From assembly GCF_022581195.2 (NCBI RefSeq), contig NC_061471.1, positions 10,416,001 through 10,480,000 on the forward strand: 64,000 bases of DNA. Reading direction: 5' to 3'. Below are positions 49,101 through 58,350 of the stretch, piece by piece. The position numbers and the translations under genes were made by a program. Position 1 is the first letter of the stretch, and every line of letters begins with the position of its first letter. The stretch comes from Helicoverpa zea (Eukaryota > Arthropoda > Insecta > Lepidoptera > Noctuidae). The notes beneath the pieces are model-generated. The model was given only the letters and a program-made list of their open reading frames with translations. It made no database searches and was not told the origin of the DNA.

Positions 49101-49654
49101 TCCATGGAATATAGAGGACGATTTAAAAAGATTATGGGAGCGCAGAAGTTTGTTGACGGAGCTGAATAATTTTGGAAAACGTTTGATTGGAGATAGATGA
49201 AATAGGGTCACTAAAAGATGGATTTGGGTAAAGAAGAATACAGATTATTTAATTAGGATATAACCAGATTTATATTTAGATCCACAAAAATTCACTTGTA
49301 CAACAGAGGTGAGCTTTGAGGAGCGCCCACAGATAATATCAAAAACAAGGTTAAAGTACATCTTAAACACTATATTGAAGCTTACAGATTCAACACTAAA
49401 GACACAAATAAATCAACCGGAAGAGATAGATGGTAAAAAAGATACAAAATCATAAATTAAAAATATAAATGACAGCATAACAAAGAGTGTAAAAACAACA
49501 GTTTCACATGGCAATGTAAACAATAAAATTAATCCATAAGCATTTCGCGTCTTACAAGTACTCACCCTTATTGACATAGGGCATGAAGTCAACTATAATG
49601 TGCATATGTAAAATGTTTCTGCCATGAATCAGGCGGTATTGTGACATGGTGTTA
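43171..49654. other. Long AT-rich stretch, no recognised gene
   Basis: Contents noted: a perfect 9-bp stem at 44075-44095 (GTCTTAACC-ACA-GGTTAAGAC), a tandem duplication at 45779-45870, and a CpG-richer patch at 48960-49070. Overlapping minus-strand frames at 44797-45109 show no motif. A SINE-like residue may lie near 46860-46960. No exon was supported. Confidence 0.45.
45779..45870. repeat. Tandem duplication of about 47 bp
   Basis: TCAAAAAGTTTATATCTAAG and TCAAAAAGTTTATTTATATC are followed by GAATTCAAAATCATGTAATA and GAATGCAAAATCATGTAATA. The two units differ by a 4-bp indel and a few substitutions. Confidence 0.85.
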
Positions 49655-50184
49655 GGCTGATCTCACACTAGCGCGTGTCATGATCCGCAAAGCAAAACTG
49701 CGCTGATCGAAAGCATTTCTGACTATTTGGATAAATAGTATGGTTCGAATACTATGATCGCAAAATTGTGTTTCGGATGGCACGTTAAACTGTGGGTCCC
49801 GGCTGTCATTGAACATCCTTGGCAGACGTTACTGGTAGTCAGAAGCCAGTAAGTCTGACCAACGGGTATTGGGTCGCCCGGGTAACTGGGTAGAGGAGGT
49901 CATATAGGCGGATTTAAATCACTGGTACTCAGCTGAATCCGGGTAGACTGGAAGCCGACCCCAACATAGTTGGGAAAAGGCTCGGGAGATGATGACGGTT
50001 TTATAAAAATTGCGTGGTTAGAATTTGTATAAAACAGACAATACTAACGCGACAGCGCATTTGAGTTTAGGATTGTTATTTAGCTTTGAACAACTTTTGT
50101 TTGTGTATCTTATATGGCGTGGTCAGAAGGCCCTGCGTCGCTCATGCGTCTTGTCATATATCGCGTGTTAGTGTGAGGTCCACC
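49655..50184. mobile_element. MITE with CTCACACTA inverted ends, split by a SINE
   Basis: The left end GGCTGATCTCACACTAGCGC and the reverse complement of the right end, GGTGGACCTCACACTAACAC, match at about three quarters of positions, including the CTCACACTA core. Between them lies the ATG-tailed SINE-like copy 49770-49997. Without it the element would be about 300 bp. No target duplication could be fixed. Confidence 0.55.
49770..49997 (+). mobile_element. ATG-tailed SINE-like copy, long 3' part
   Basis: It runs GGATGGCACGTTAAACTGTG, GGTCCCGGCTGTCATTGAAC, GTTACTGGTAGTCAGAAGCC, GGTCGCCCGGGTAACTGGGT, CTGGTACTCAGCTGAATCC and GACCCCAACATAGTTGGGAA, ending GGGAGATGATGACGG. This is the best preserved body in the window. 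The 5S-like head is missing by 5' truncation, as LINE-driven insertion would produce. Confidence 0.8.
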
Positions 50185-51084
50185 AAAGTCTGTCATTACA
50201 GTCCCCGCTAACGATCAGCTCGATTAAGATTTAATTGGTTCTACTTTAACATGAGTGCGTACAGTTGGCGCGATGATTGTGAAACGAATGACATGATTTT
50301 ATTTTGTGGGTAGCTCTGTTTAACTGTTTCAATTTTCGGCTGTAGGTCATGAAAAATAATAGGTGTTGTAGCCATTTGTATAAGGAGTTTTTGTATTTTT
50401 CATTGCTTGTCATGAGTACCATTGGTCACGAGGAATAATATAAAAATAATATTTTTAAAGCACGTCAAAATTAGCACTGCTCCAAAGTACCTAAACATTT
50501 TTCTTGATATTAACAAATAATCACAATGTAAATGGATGTTAAAAATAATACTTCATACACACAAACTTAACTTACTTAACGTATACCCATGTAATACAAA
50601 CTTAACTATCTTTAAAAACTAAAATATCTACTATATACTTTGAAATTATTCACTTGACTTCTACTGTAAAATGATGAATCAGGGTCTCATACATCAAAGC
50701 ATCAAACGCAGCAAGTATTAACTAGATGATACGAAAAAAATACTCTCTAAGCATCTTTACATTAATGCATTAAACATTATTTATTCATACGAAGAAATCG
50801 TCGATGTCGTATGTAAATCATAAATAAAAATCTCGTTTTCATCAATCAAAGATCAGTGTAAAAACATAAACGATTTGTATTGAAATCAAAGGCGAATAAT
50901 TTTCTTTCGCCCCGCTAACATGGATTGGACTTCAAAGAGAATTTTTTTTTTTCAGAAAAATAATTTGATTTTCTAAGGTTTTAATTATTGGAGACATTTA
51001 TTAGAAAGGACTCTTTGAAATGCTGATATATTACATTCTAAGAAAAAATAAATAGATGGCATTTTGATGCTATTGGTTTCTTAA
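50185..51084. other. No recognised gene
   Basis: AT-rich DNA with no supported features. Confidence 0.5.
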
Positions 51085-51295
51085 CCTAAATCCCTTGGTA
51101 AGACTGGTTATGAGACTTTCTGATTATCCAAAGCAACTAGCAAAGATGATCACATGTCACGTGCCTTCTGAAACACAGAGAAACTCGTCATAGCAAGATG
51201 GACATGCAGCTATCCACGGACCGACCTTGTCAAGCGTTGTTTAACCTTATGATCGATCGACACGTGCGGCTGTTAGCCACGTGTTTCTAGGTACT
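51085..51295 (-). mobile_element. SINE-like copy with 5S rRNA-like head
   Basis: The minus strand starts near 51293 with AACACGTGGCTAACAGCCGC, then ACGTGTCGATCGATCATAAG, GTTAAACAACGCTTGACAAG and GTCGGTCCGTGGATAG. The segment from GATCATAAG to GGAT parallels the 5S rRNA stretch with A-block and C-block promoter elements. The plus-strand left side (CCCTTGGTAAGACTGGTTAT) is the family middle. The 3' part with the ATG tail is absent. Confidence 0.7.
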
Positions 51296-52705
51296 CTCAG
51301 AAATGTTTTCTTTCAATTTTCTCATCACCTAGCTTAACAATTTATCTAAATAAAACATCCAGACTTTCTAGTCTAGACCCATGTATTGTCAAAAAATTCT
51401 AAGTGTTATCTCTTTCATTCTGCAATTTTAGACTTTAACTTTACGGTGTAAAGTTGCAAATCCGTTAAAGCTATTGGACAGATGCCAAAGTGGGTGATAG
51501 CCTAACATAATAGGCCGTAGATCGGTCAAACGAGTGTAATGCCGTATGTAGGCAGGGGTGAGGTAGCGGTAGTAAACATTATGACCTATTAGTAATGGGA
51601 TTGAGGGATAAGCTTACAGCGGATTTGGTTTATCACTTGAATTGAATATTCTTAATTTCCTCATATGTATCTACGGGAATTGATATTTCTTTGTTAGTTA
51701 CGAATGTTACGATGCATTTACATAAAACAAGTAAAGGCTTCGATTCCCAACCTATCAAATTCTGATGTAAAAAGACACAGAGCATTTTTTCTTCATTCTC
51801 TTTGCGTTCTATAGATAAATTCAGTTCTAAAGATGGGGACCTAAACTGTTAATCAATCAGTTCTGCAACTTGATTAAAACAATCTTAATCTTGTTAGACT
51901 TCAGTAAACTGTAATCCTTTTACACGCTACAAAGAACAAAACTATTTTTAAAATGACTAAGATATTTTTGAAATCTTAGTTATTATTTCGTCCAAAAAGG
52001 TTCTTCTTGATTCCCATATTCCGAGAATAGACTCAGACTTCTTTTGGAGCTTACAATTTGTACCACCCACATTAGCCGCTCGCTCCAATTTGTGTTAGGG
52101 CTTATTAATGTGTGGAGACAGGCGAAAAACTCCCATCAGATGTACATGGCCACTATTTACTGAAACGTCGCCATTTTTCATCTTCACCGGCTTAATATCG
52201 CCGCTTTTGTTCTTCTAAAATATTTATAGCAAGCGATTTTTGGTAGGAGCTCCTTGGAAATATTGTGTTCTAGAAAATTCGAGTGCTCTTTCTTGATGAC
52301 GTAAGCGGAAACATTGCGAGGCTTTTGTGTTGCGGTTGTAAGTAATTGAAATGAAGGCGTGATTTGACAGTCACTGGGTAGTACACGTAGGTGTCACGTG
52401 TTGCTTGAGACGTGATCTTGGAAAGGCTGAATGTGGTGGATATTCTGAATAGTGTCAAATATGTACAAGAGTGGTTTGTCACTCTTATGGATAAAAATAT
52501 TTGGGAAGCTTGGCACAAGGCCACACCATCACTTGGTAAACTCATTTTGTAGTCCACGTGGAAGAATATTCAAATAGAAGGTCATGGTAAAAACAATGGT
52601 ACCTCAAAAGAATTTATTAAAATTGTAAGAAAATGAAATTCCGAGTCGCCATTGAAATTCTTTTTTCTTCGGCGTCGTTGAGGGTGTTGAACCATTGTTT
52701 CCCAG
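51296..52705. other. No recognised gene
   Basis: AT-rich DNA. The 95-codon minus-strand frame at 52270-52557 has no motif I recognise and no splice context. Confidence 0.45.
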
Positions 52706-53004
52706 AATAGGCATGATGACAGTAATCAAAAATCATTAAAATAATATATCTATTAAATTAAACTTGAAGCTTGGAATATAAAACGCGCATTGTTTTCTTT
52801 ATTAATAATGTGATTAATATGTATTTTTATAAAATAAAATTACGAAATAAGGCAATCCGCCATGATATCTTGAACACCAATCAGAGCTCGTGACGTCATC
52901 TCTCAAAACAACTCGCGCGAAAGCGCGCGAACGTCACATTTCGTTATTGTGAACTTCCACTGCGATCTTTGTTTTTAATAAATTAATTGTTTAAAACACG
53001 AGTT

Positions 53005-53132
53005 ATGGAGCCCGGATTTATCAAGGCAAACAGCGCTAATTTGCCTAGAATTGATATCATAATGCTGGGAGAGTTTCTGGCATCAAATAAAGATTTTTGT
53101 TCAGCTGAATTTAGAAATGTTAAAACTTCCAT
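53005..53132 (+). CDS. First exon of the plus-strand transposon gene
   Basis: ATG 53005 opens MEPGFIKANSANLPRIDIIM, followed by LGEFLASNKDFCSAEFRNVK and TS, up to a donor TTCCAT|GTAAGTATAC. That is 42 codons plus two bases. I recall insect proteins with a matching N-terminus (M-x3-FI-x-A-N/S, LP, then SAE-RGVK/RNVK) that go on with SWIM-zinc-finger and YqaJ-nuclease-like regions and are scattered like mobile genes. That link is from memory, not tested. The downstream exons are gone: the next 110 bp lead straight into the opposing THAP gene's intron. The 3' 70 bp of this exon are duplicated at 53441-53510. Confidence 0.6.
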
Positions 53133-53241
53133 GTAAGTATACTAGTTTAATTAAAAAACAATGAGAGATGAAACCTAACCTCGAAATAGTTATTTGCATT
53201 ATAAACTATGCTAGAATCTAGAGAACTATGTAATAACTTAC

Positions 53242-53433
53242 ATCAAGGTGATCTTCACAAAAATAAAGTTGTACCCTGGGCAATATTGCTTTTGAATCTC
53301 GCCTTGCAAGTTTAAGCCACTTGTTTCGTATTTTTTTATTGTGAGGAACGTACACAAATAACTTATCAGGAGTTGTTTTGGATGTGTTCTTACACTGGGG
53401 GACCCCACAACACCTATGCCCTTTGGAATTCAT
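53242..53433 (-). CDS. THAP-domain first exon of transposase-like gene, copy 1
   Basis: On the minus strand ATG is at 53433 and a donor, GAT|GTAAGTTA, follows codon 64. The 64 residues are nearly a whole THAP zinc finger. The C2CH set is C9-x4-C14, 44 residues, then C59-x2-H62 (YFCEDHL), and the invariant-type P30 and W39 are present (VYVPHNKK, RNKWLKLARR). It lacks only the C-terminal AVPTIF-like part, which would lie in the next exon. THAP fingers bind specific DNA and are found in P- and Kolobok-type transposases and in host THAP proteins. The TIR context favours a transposase. The seven codons after the donor are intron. No later exon remains in the window. Confidence 0.8.
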
Positions 53434-53522
53434 ATTTAAATGCTGGGAGAGTTTCTGGCATCAAATAAAGATTTTTGTTCAGCTGAATTTAGAAATGTTA
53501 AAACTTCCATGTAAGTATACTA

Positions 53523-54275
53523 TTATTATTATTATTACTAGCCTATAATGTCCCACTGCTGGGCAAAGGCCTCCCCATCTCGCTTCCACACTTCCCGATC
53601 CTTCGACCGAGTCCACCAGTCCCGACAGTAGGCGTCCAGTTCATCACGCCATCTCTTCCGGGGCCTACCCCGCCTGCGGTGTCCATCCTGGGGTGTCCAC
53701 TGGGTGACAATAGTGGCCCATCTTTCCGGATGCATACGGCTAACGTGTCCGGCCCAGTTCCACTTCAATGTTGCCGCCTTTCGGCCTACATCAGCAACTC
53801 CTGTTCTGGAACGTATAACGGTATTCCGGATGCGATCCGTCCGTTTAATGCCTAAAAGGCTACGTTCCATTGCTCTTTGGCAAACCTTGAGTTTGGACTT
53901 CTGACACTCGGTAAGAGACCATGTTTGCGCACCGTAGGTTAGGACGGGCAAGATGCACATGTCGACTAATTTTCGCTTGAGTGAAAGGGGAAGGTCCCCT
54001 TTCATGTACTGCTTCATGGACCAGTAGCTCTTCCAGGCGTTCTCTATGCGGCGGTCGATCTCCTTTTCCTGCCTGTTGTCAAAAGAAACTAACTGGCCCA
54101 AGTATATGTACTCGTCGACATAGTGTAGAGCTTGCCCATCTACCTCTACCCTACGTTTTGTGCTATTGGTCATTGTGTGTGTCTTGCTCATGTTCATTTG
54201 AAGTCCAACCTCTCGGCTTGCCTTGCTCAGGTCTTGGAGCATTTCTTGGAGTATACTAGTTGTAGTAGTTGTAGT
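53523..54275 (-). mobile_element. RTE-like LINE, 5'-truncated, with 13-bp target duplication
   Basis: TGTAAGTATACTA flanks the insert at 53510-53522 and 54276-54288. The minus-strand 3' end lies at the left with a tail of five TAA units. The opposite end carries a copy of the target word GTATACTAGT (54251-54260) plus a GTAGTTGTAG-like filler, as seen at 5' junctions of target-primed insertions. The insert holds the RTE ORF end described next. It hit the second unit of the duplicated THAP element, exactly at the splice donor GTAAGTATAC. Confidence 0.9.
53538..54242 (-). pseudogene. C-terminal 234 codons of RTE-like reverse transcriptase
   Basis: The frame starts just after where the RT YADD box would be: MLQDLSKASREVGLQMNMSK is the segment following it in RTE-type elements. 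Next come YIYLGQLVSF, LVDMCILPVLTYGAQTWSLT, the GRKAATLKWNWAGHVSRMHP block, and a basic RRRGRPRKRWRDELDAY patch. It ends GEAFAQQWDIIG. An intact ORF would have an apurinic-type endonuclease and the full RT, about 1,000 residues. No stop interrupts what is left, so the insertion is young. The first Met is not a real start. Plus-strand frames at 53704-53904 and 53981-54259 are shadows. Confidence 0.9.
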
Positions 54276-54385
54276 TGTAAGTATACTAGTTTAATTAAAA
54301 AACAATGAGAGATGAAACCTAACCTCGAAATAGTTATTTGCATTATAAACTATGCTAGAATCTAGAGAACTATGTAATAACTTAC

Positions 54386-54577
54386 ATCAAGGTGATCTTC
54401 ACAAAAATAAAGTTGTACCCTGGGCAATATTGCTTTTGAATCTCGCCTTGCAAGTTTAAGCCACTTGTTTCGTATTTTTTTATTGTGAGGAACGTACACA
54501 AATAACTTATCAGGAGTTGTTTTGGATGTGTTCTTACACTGGGGGACCCCACAACACCTATGCCCTTTGGAATTCAT
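54386..54577 (-). CDS. THAP-domain first exon, copy 2
   Basis: Copy 2 is identical in protein to copy 1, offset by 1144 bp because of the duplication and the LINE. The same ATG (54577) and donor are kept. An upstream in-frame Met (54589) adds four residues through chance flanking sequence TTATTAAATATG; the start matching copy 1 is preferred. This copy is the one next to the right TIR and therefore probably the original promoter-proximal exon. Confidence 0.8.
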
Positions 54578-54828
54578 ATTTAATAACACAAAAAACTTAA
54601 TTATTGCATGAGCGTTGTTTACTTGCGTCTTGTAATTTCAGTCGTGACGTCACAAGTGACGACATGACACTGACAAGCGTTTTCGCGCCGGATTCAAAGT
54701 GGACAGAGAAAAATGCAATTATTTGATATAAAAACTTCGCATTTTCTTAAAATTAATAATTTTTCATATAAAATAGACGTATACCTACATCATACAAAGG
54801 AATTTAAAAATTTGTCATCATGCCTATT

Positions 54829-56047
54829 GTGCTTAAAAGGAAACAAATGAATTCAATAAATAAGGAAGTTTGATACAATCAAATAGAATTTTCAATTATA
54901 ACAAATAAAAGGTGGCATAAAAATTGTTGTAGTTAAAAGTCGTTTGATAAGTAACTATAGTTATTCATCCAAAAGTTCTCATTAATTTGATTGTGAATCG
55001 CCTATACATATAGACAAACCAAAAATTCAAAACGCTCTATAAAGTGACATAGTGAGCCAAAATTATGAGGGTGAAAATACGTGGATCGACGAAGGGTGTC
55101 TACTATCTATGGCGTTATTTGGACAGGATAACAATGGGCAACATTTAGCCTGCGAACTATTACAGTCTTACTTTTTTGAAAGAAGGGGGTATAGTATCTT
55201 TAAGAATGGCGAGTAGCTAATTTTAGAATTTAGAAGTAAAAAGTGCCTTGGCCGTTTGATATCGACAAAGATCCCACAATTCCAGTAAAACGCATTACCA
55301 ATAAGATTTCACGAGAATAGTTGAAATACACCAACAATACCGCTATCCCACCCTAATATTATTCATGGACAGCCTACATTGAAAGAGAATGGAGATCAAA
55401 GGCCCCGAAACGTGTGAATCGAGTTAGCGGCGGGTGATTCCCATCCCCTAGGATGGATAAAGGAGGATGGATACACAAAAGCTCGAGCCATCATTAAACA
55501 CGAGCTTTTCCTGTACTAATGTGATGGACAATACTGAATGGTTCTTTTTTAACCCCCCTCCCACTTTACCGATGATTTCCTTTGGAGAATCTTTTATCTT
55601 TTGAATGTGATTCCGAATATAATGAGGGCTCCGTTTGAGGCGTCGATCGCTGCTTTATTTAGATGTTCTGGTTCATAGGGTAGATACGTTTAAGATTTAA
55701 GAGTCAATTTATTGAAACTGCCAATTTTGAGAAATGAATATTTATTCGTATCATTTTCTCATAATAAAGGTATTGCTCCTGCTACAACATTTTCTTATTA
55801 GCCTTTTCAACCTCAAATTTCGTAAAAAATGTTCAACTAGGTCGGCCATGGTGGACAGACAGCCTTTGAAAGACTTCAGGGTAAACCGGGATAAGTCATT
55901 TTAAAGTTCGGATCATCTGGGTTCTTTAAGGGTAGACCTATTGTGACGTTGCAAAACGCCATCTATTATTTTTTGAATTCCGGTGGAACTTTGGCGTTTT
56001 CTTAATTTAATTTTTAGTCTAATAACAATGTGATTATTTTGTTTCAG
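54829..56047. other. No recognised gene; intron-like before 56048
   Basis: AT-rich DNA. A small stem, AAAGCTCG paired with CGAGCTTT, sits at 55478-55508. The end of the stretch is a T-rich acceptor with a CTAAT branch-like word at about 56020. Confidence 0.5.
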
Positions 56048-56171
56048 ATGTGATACAAGTATGGTCAGCGCCGGGTGGCATGACGCGACTACCGTGCGAC
56101 CTGGCAGCGCCTGTCAGCGAAGTCGCGCTAATGTTCTGGTTCAGAGAAGGGGACAGGATGCCTATTTATAC
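56048..56171 (+). CDS. Internal exon, Ig V-type domain, Sidestep-family-like
   Basis: A 124-bp exon lies between acceptor TTTTGTTTCAG and donor TATAC|GTAAGA. Two bases complete a codon, 40 codons follow, and two bases remain (start phase 1, end phase 2). The peptide reads VIQVWSAPGGMTRLPCDLAA, then PVSEVALMFWFREGDRMPIY. The LPCD cysteine and the tryptophan 14 residues later are the B-strand Cys and C-strand Trp of an Ig V-set domain. The WF+EGDRMPIY(T/S) ending is typical of the first Ig domain in the Sidestep receptor family of insects, which guides motor axons by binding Beaten path proteins at the cell surface. GC content is far above the flanks. The exon with the second half of the domain, expected to begin near a DVRGR-like motif, was not found up to 64000. 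The annotated-looking frame starting MVSAGWHD in another phase is a shadow. A different Ig receptor is possible. Confidence 0.72.
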
Positions 56172-58096
56172 GTAAGATTTTTCTTTAAAGTTATAATAGT
56201 AACTATGTCTATGAATTACATAGACATAGAAAATTACAATAGAGAATATTAGGTATATTCCAATTAAATCTACATAATATATCCAAATAAAAAAGGAAAT
56301 ATTAAAACTATGCTTCAAAAACTCACCCGCATCGCTGTCAAAAGGGATCGTGTCCAAAAGGCTGGCTAGACATTGATTTTGACAACATTTTATGTCTAAA
56401 TAGATGGAAAGCTCACGGAAGAGAAAGTTTTGATCATGTCTTAAAATTTCCCAAAATAAGAGAACGAGAAAAACTTTACTTGCATATAGTTAATTTTCAA
56501 TCAGCTAGATGATATCTACACAACGTTGTATCAACCTGCTAATTCCAAACACATAAAAATTAGACCAAAATCCCATCACAATTTGTTAATATCATCAACT
56601 CTCTCACGAATAGTTTCTAGTTCTCACGTTATCAGGTCAGTCAAGTTTTGATTCATTAAAATTGGGTTCTGAAGTTCCGATAGAAGTCGGAATGGGCAGA
56701 AGTTTTAACGATGTGCTGGTGTATGACGCAGCCTCCTGGCGCGACGAGATAAATTCTAGAATTTTCTTTGGCTCCATTACGTTTGTTTGATTTCTGTCTT
56801 TGGAGTTTTTGTTGGGTTGTTTACTGTTGTGGAATATAAGAAATTGTGGCGGGTTTAAGGAAATACGATTAAATTCGTTTATCTTTTTTATTTTGCATTA
56901 AATTCAGAGAAAGAGATATGTGAACATAGTTAATAATTGCTTCTAATCACTTTTTTTAAATAAAACTTCAGGCATCAGAATAAGTTCCACACTGCGCCTT
57001 TTCACAGACTCAGCCTATTCATCCCCTTTACAATTTTATCAATTTTATCATTCGTGAAAGCATCGCCTGAGTGTGACACATAGACAGACTCGTTTATTTT
57101 CGCATAAAATACGTTAGCAAAGATTTGACAAAGTTCCTCGTAGCGTGGGAAGATTCAAAGACAGACTCAAAAAGGAAAAATTTGTCGAATTACACATTTT
57201 TCCTGAAACAGGACGTTATAGGATTAACAAAATATGACACCAATTTTCCAACAACAGATAAGCCTCTTCTACTAGAGATACTTTTTCATCCTTTGTATTA
57301 TCCCTCAAAATTGCCTTGCTAACAACATCATCTACATACATCTAATTATCTATATCAACATAGATATTCCCGAAGTCAGTATAGGCTTACCATTCAAATG
57401 TACCATCTTAGCTATCTGGCGATATAATCGTATTATACATATATGGTCACGTTCAAGTCAGTCCCGTGTATGTATCGGCTATTGTCCACAACTGATTAAG
57501 CCATTCAGATAGGACAATGGGCTTATTAAATAACGGTGCATAGATTTGCAGAACTTGGTTATTAGTGAAGTGATCTGTCTTGGGGGCCATTTTAATGAGG
57601 ATTTGAAATGAGGTTGAGGATGACGTCAGTGTTTTGAAGCTGGATTGGCTTAAGATTGCAAAAATATTGATCTAAATAGGTATTCCAAAATTGATAATAG
57701 AGACTCAATGAAAACTAGCATATTCAATTTAAAAGGGCTTTTTGTACAATCTTTAAAATTATATCTTTCCTTGTTATTTATGTTTGTAGTTGAGTCTGCG
57801 TGTATGTTAGATGCATATCTACGCAATACATCTATGGTATCATTTAATTTTGTCTACCAAGTACATCATATTCTAAACCTATGCACAAGGGCATCAAAAC
57901 TACACCACTAAACCGAACCCAATAAAACAAAATACTTTCAACATAAGTAAATACATAAACAATCTCGCGATAGTACTCCATACCATAATCCTATGGTGTT
58001 CCGCGTTTTCCGAGGCGCTTCATTTGTCTAATGGAATAAAGCCTGCACGTTGATTGGAGTTCTCTGCCTATACCTACCATGGAAAAGAAAATGTCT
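56172..58096. other. Intron-like DNA, no exon found
   Basis: AT-rich DNA with a Helitron relic at about 57045-57122. Frames at 57125-57322 and 57708-57911 show no motif. If the Ig exon is real, this is probably intron. Confidence 0.45.
57045..57122 (-). mobile_element. Helitron 5' remnant
   Basis: GACACATAGACAGACTCGTT and TTCGCATAAAATACGTTAGC are a diverged reverse of the family start (compare 40460-40507). Confidence 0.45.
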
Positions 58097-58350
58097 AGCG
58101 GAGATGTCATAACGCAAAATTTCCTGAGAAAGTAGCGCGCCAAAATGCGGGTGTTCAGGGACTGGGAACGTTACTAGCTCCTCCCTCATACACGTTCTTT
58201 AGAACCCACCCATTTTTTTTAAACAAATCACCAACCAATCAAGACCAATCTTTGACAGATTCATCTTGATTCGACAAGAAATCTGACCGCCTTGTTAGTT
58301 CTAGTAACGGGATCAGGCGTCTGACCTTCTTGCCTTATGTCATCTCCGCT
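58097..58350. mobile_element. MITE with 20-bp AGCGGAGATG ends
   Basis: AGCGGAGATGTCATAACGCA at 58097-58116 and the reverse complement of 58331-58350 agree at 18 of 20 positions. The interior shares GGAGCTAGTAACGTT and ACACCCGCATTTTGG blocks (inverted) with the fragment at 794-940. Length is 254 bp with no ORF. The target duplication is unclear. Confidence 0.7.

Larger units (their letters stand above)
53063..54583. repeat. 378-bp tandem duplication, second copy split by a LINE
   Basis: Unit one is 53063-53440. Unit two begins at 53441 (TGCTGGGAGAGTTTCTGG), is interrupted after 53522 and resumes at 54289, ending at 54583. Each unit contains the end of the plus-strand exon, both inner introns and the whole THAP exon. 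The two THAP copies translate identically, so the duplication is young. It clearly precedes the LINE insertion. Confidence 0.9.
52706..54828. mobile_element. THAP-domain DNA transposon remnant with 16-bp perfect TIRs
   Basis: The left end AATAGGCATGATGACA (52706-52721) is repeated exactly, inverted, at 54813-54828. Inside, 5' exons of two convergent genes sit near opposite ends: a plus-strand exon at 53005 and a minus-strand THAP exon (two copies). GTGACGTCA words lie under both ends (near 52890 and 54645). The middle, which would hold the remaining exons, is deleted. A 378-bp segment is duplicated, and an RTE LINE has inserted. THAP domains serve as the DNA-binding part of P-type and Kolobok-type transposases. 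A TTAA lies four bases outside the right TIR but not outside the left, so Kolobok (TTAA target) is only suggested. Immobile without a helper. Confidence 0.75.

Noticed and set aside
53704..54259. Two plus-strand frames over the RTE insertion
   Set aside because: They are antisense shadows of the RTE reverse transcriptase frame.
52706..54828. Drosophila-type P element, because the TIR contains CATGATG
   Set aside because: The perfect TIR extends outward through AATAGG, and no 8-bp direct duplication flanks CATGATG; the match is too short.
56061..56252. 63-codon frame starting MVSAGWHD
   Set aside because: It is an out-of-phase reading of the Ig exon and runs into the intron; the phase-1 reading gives a clear Ig half domain.
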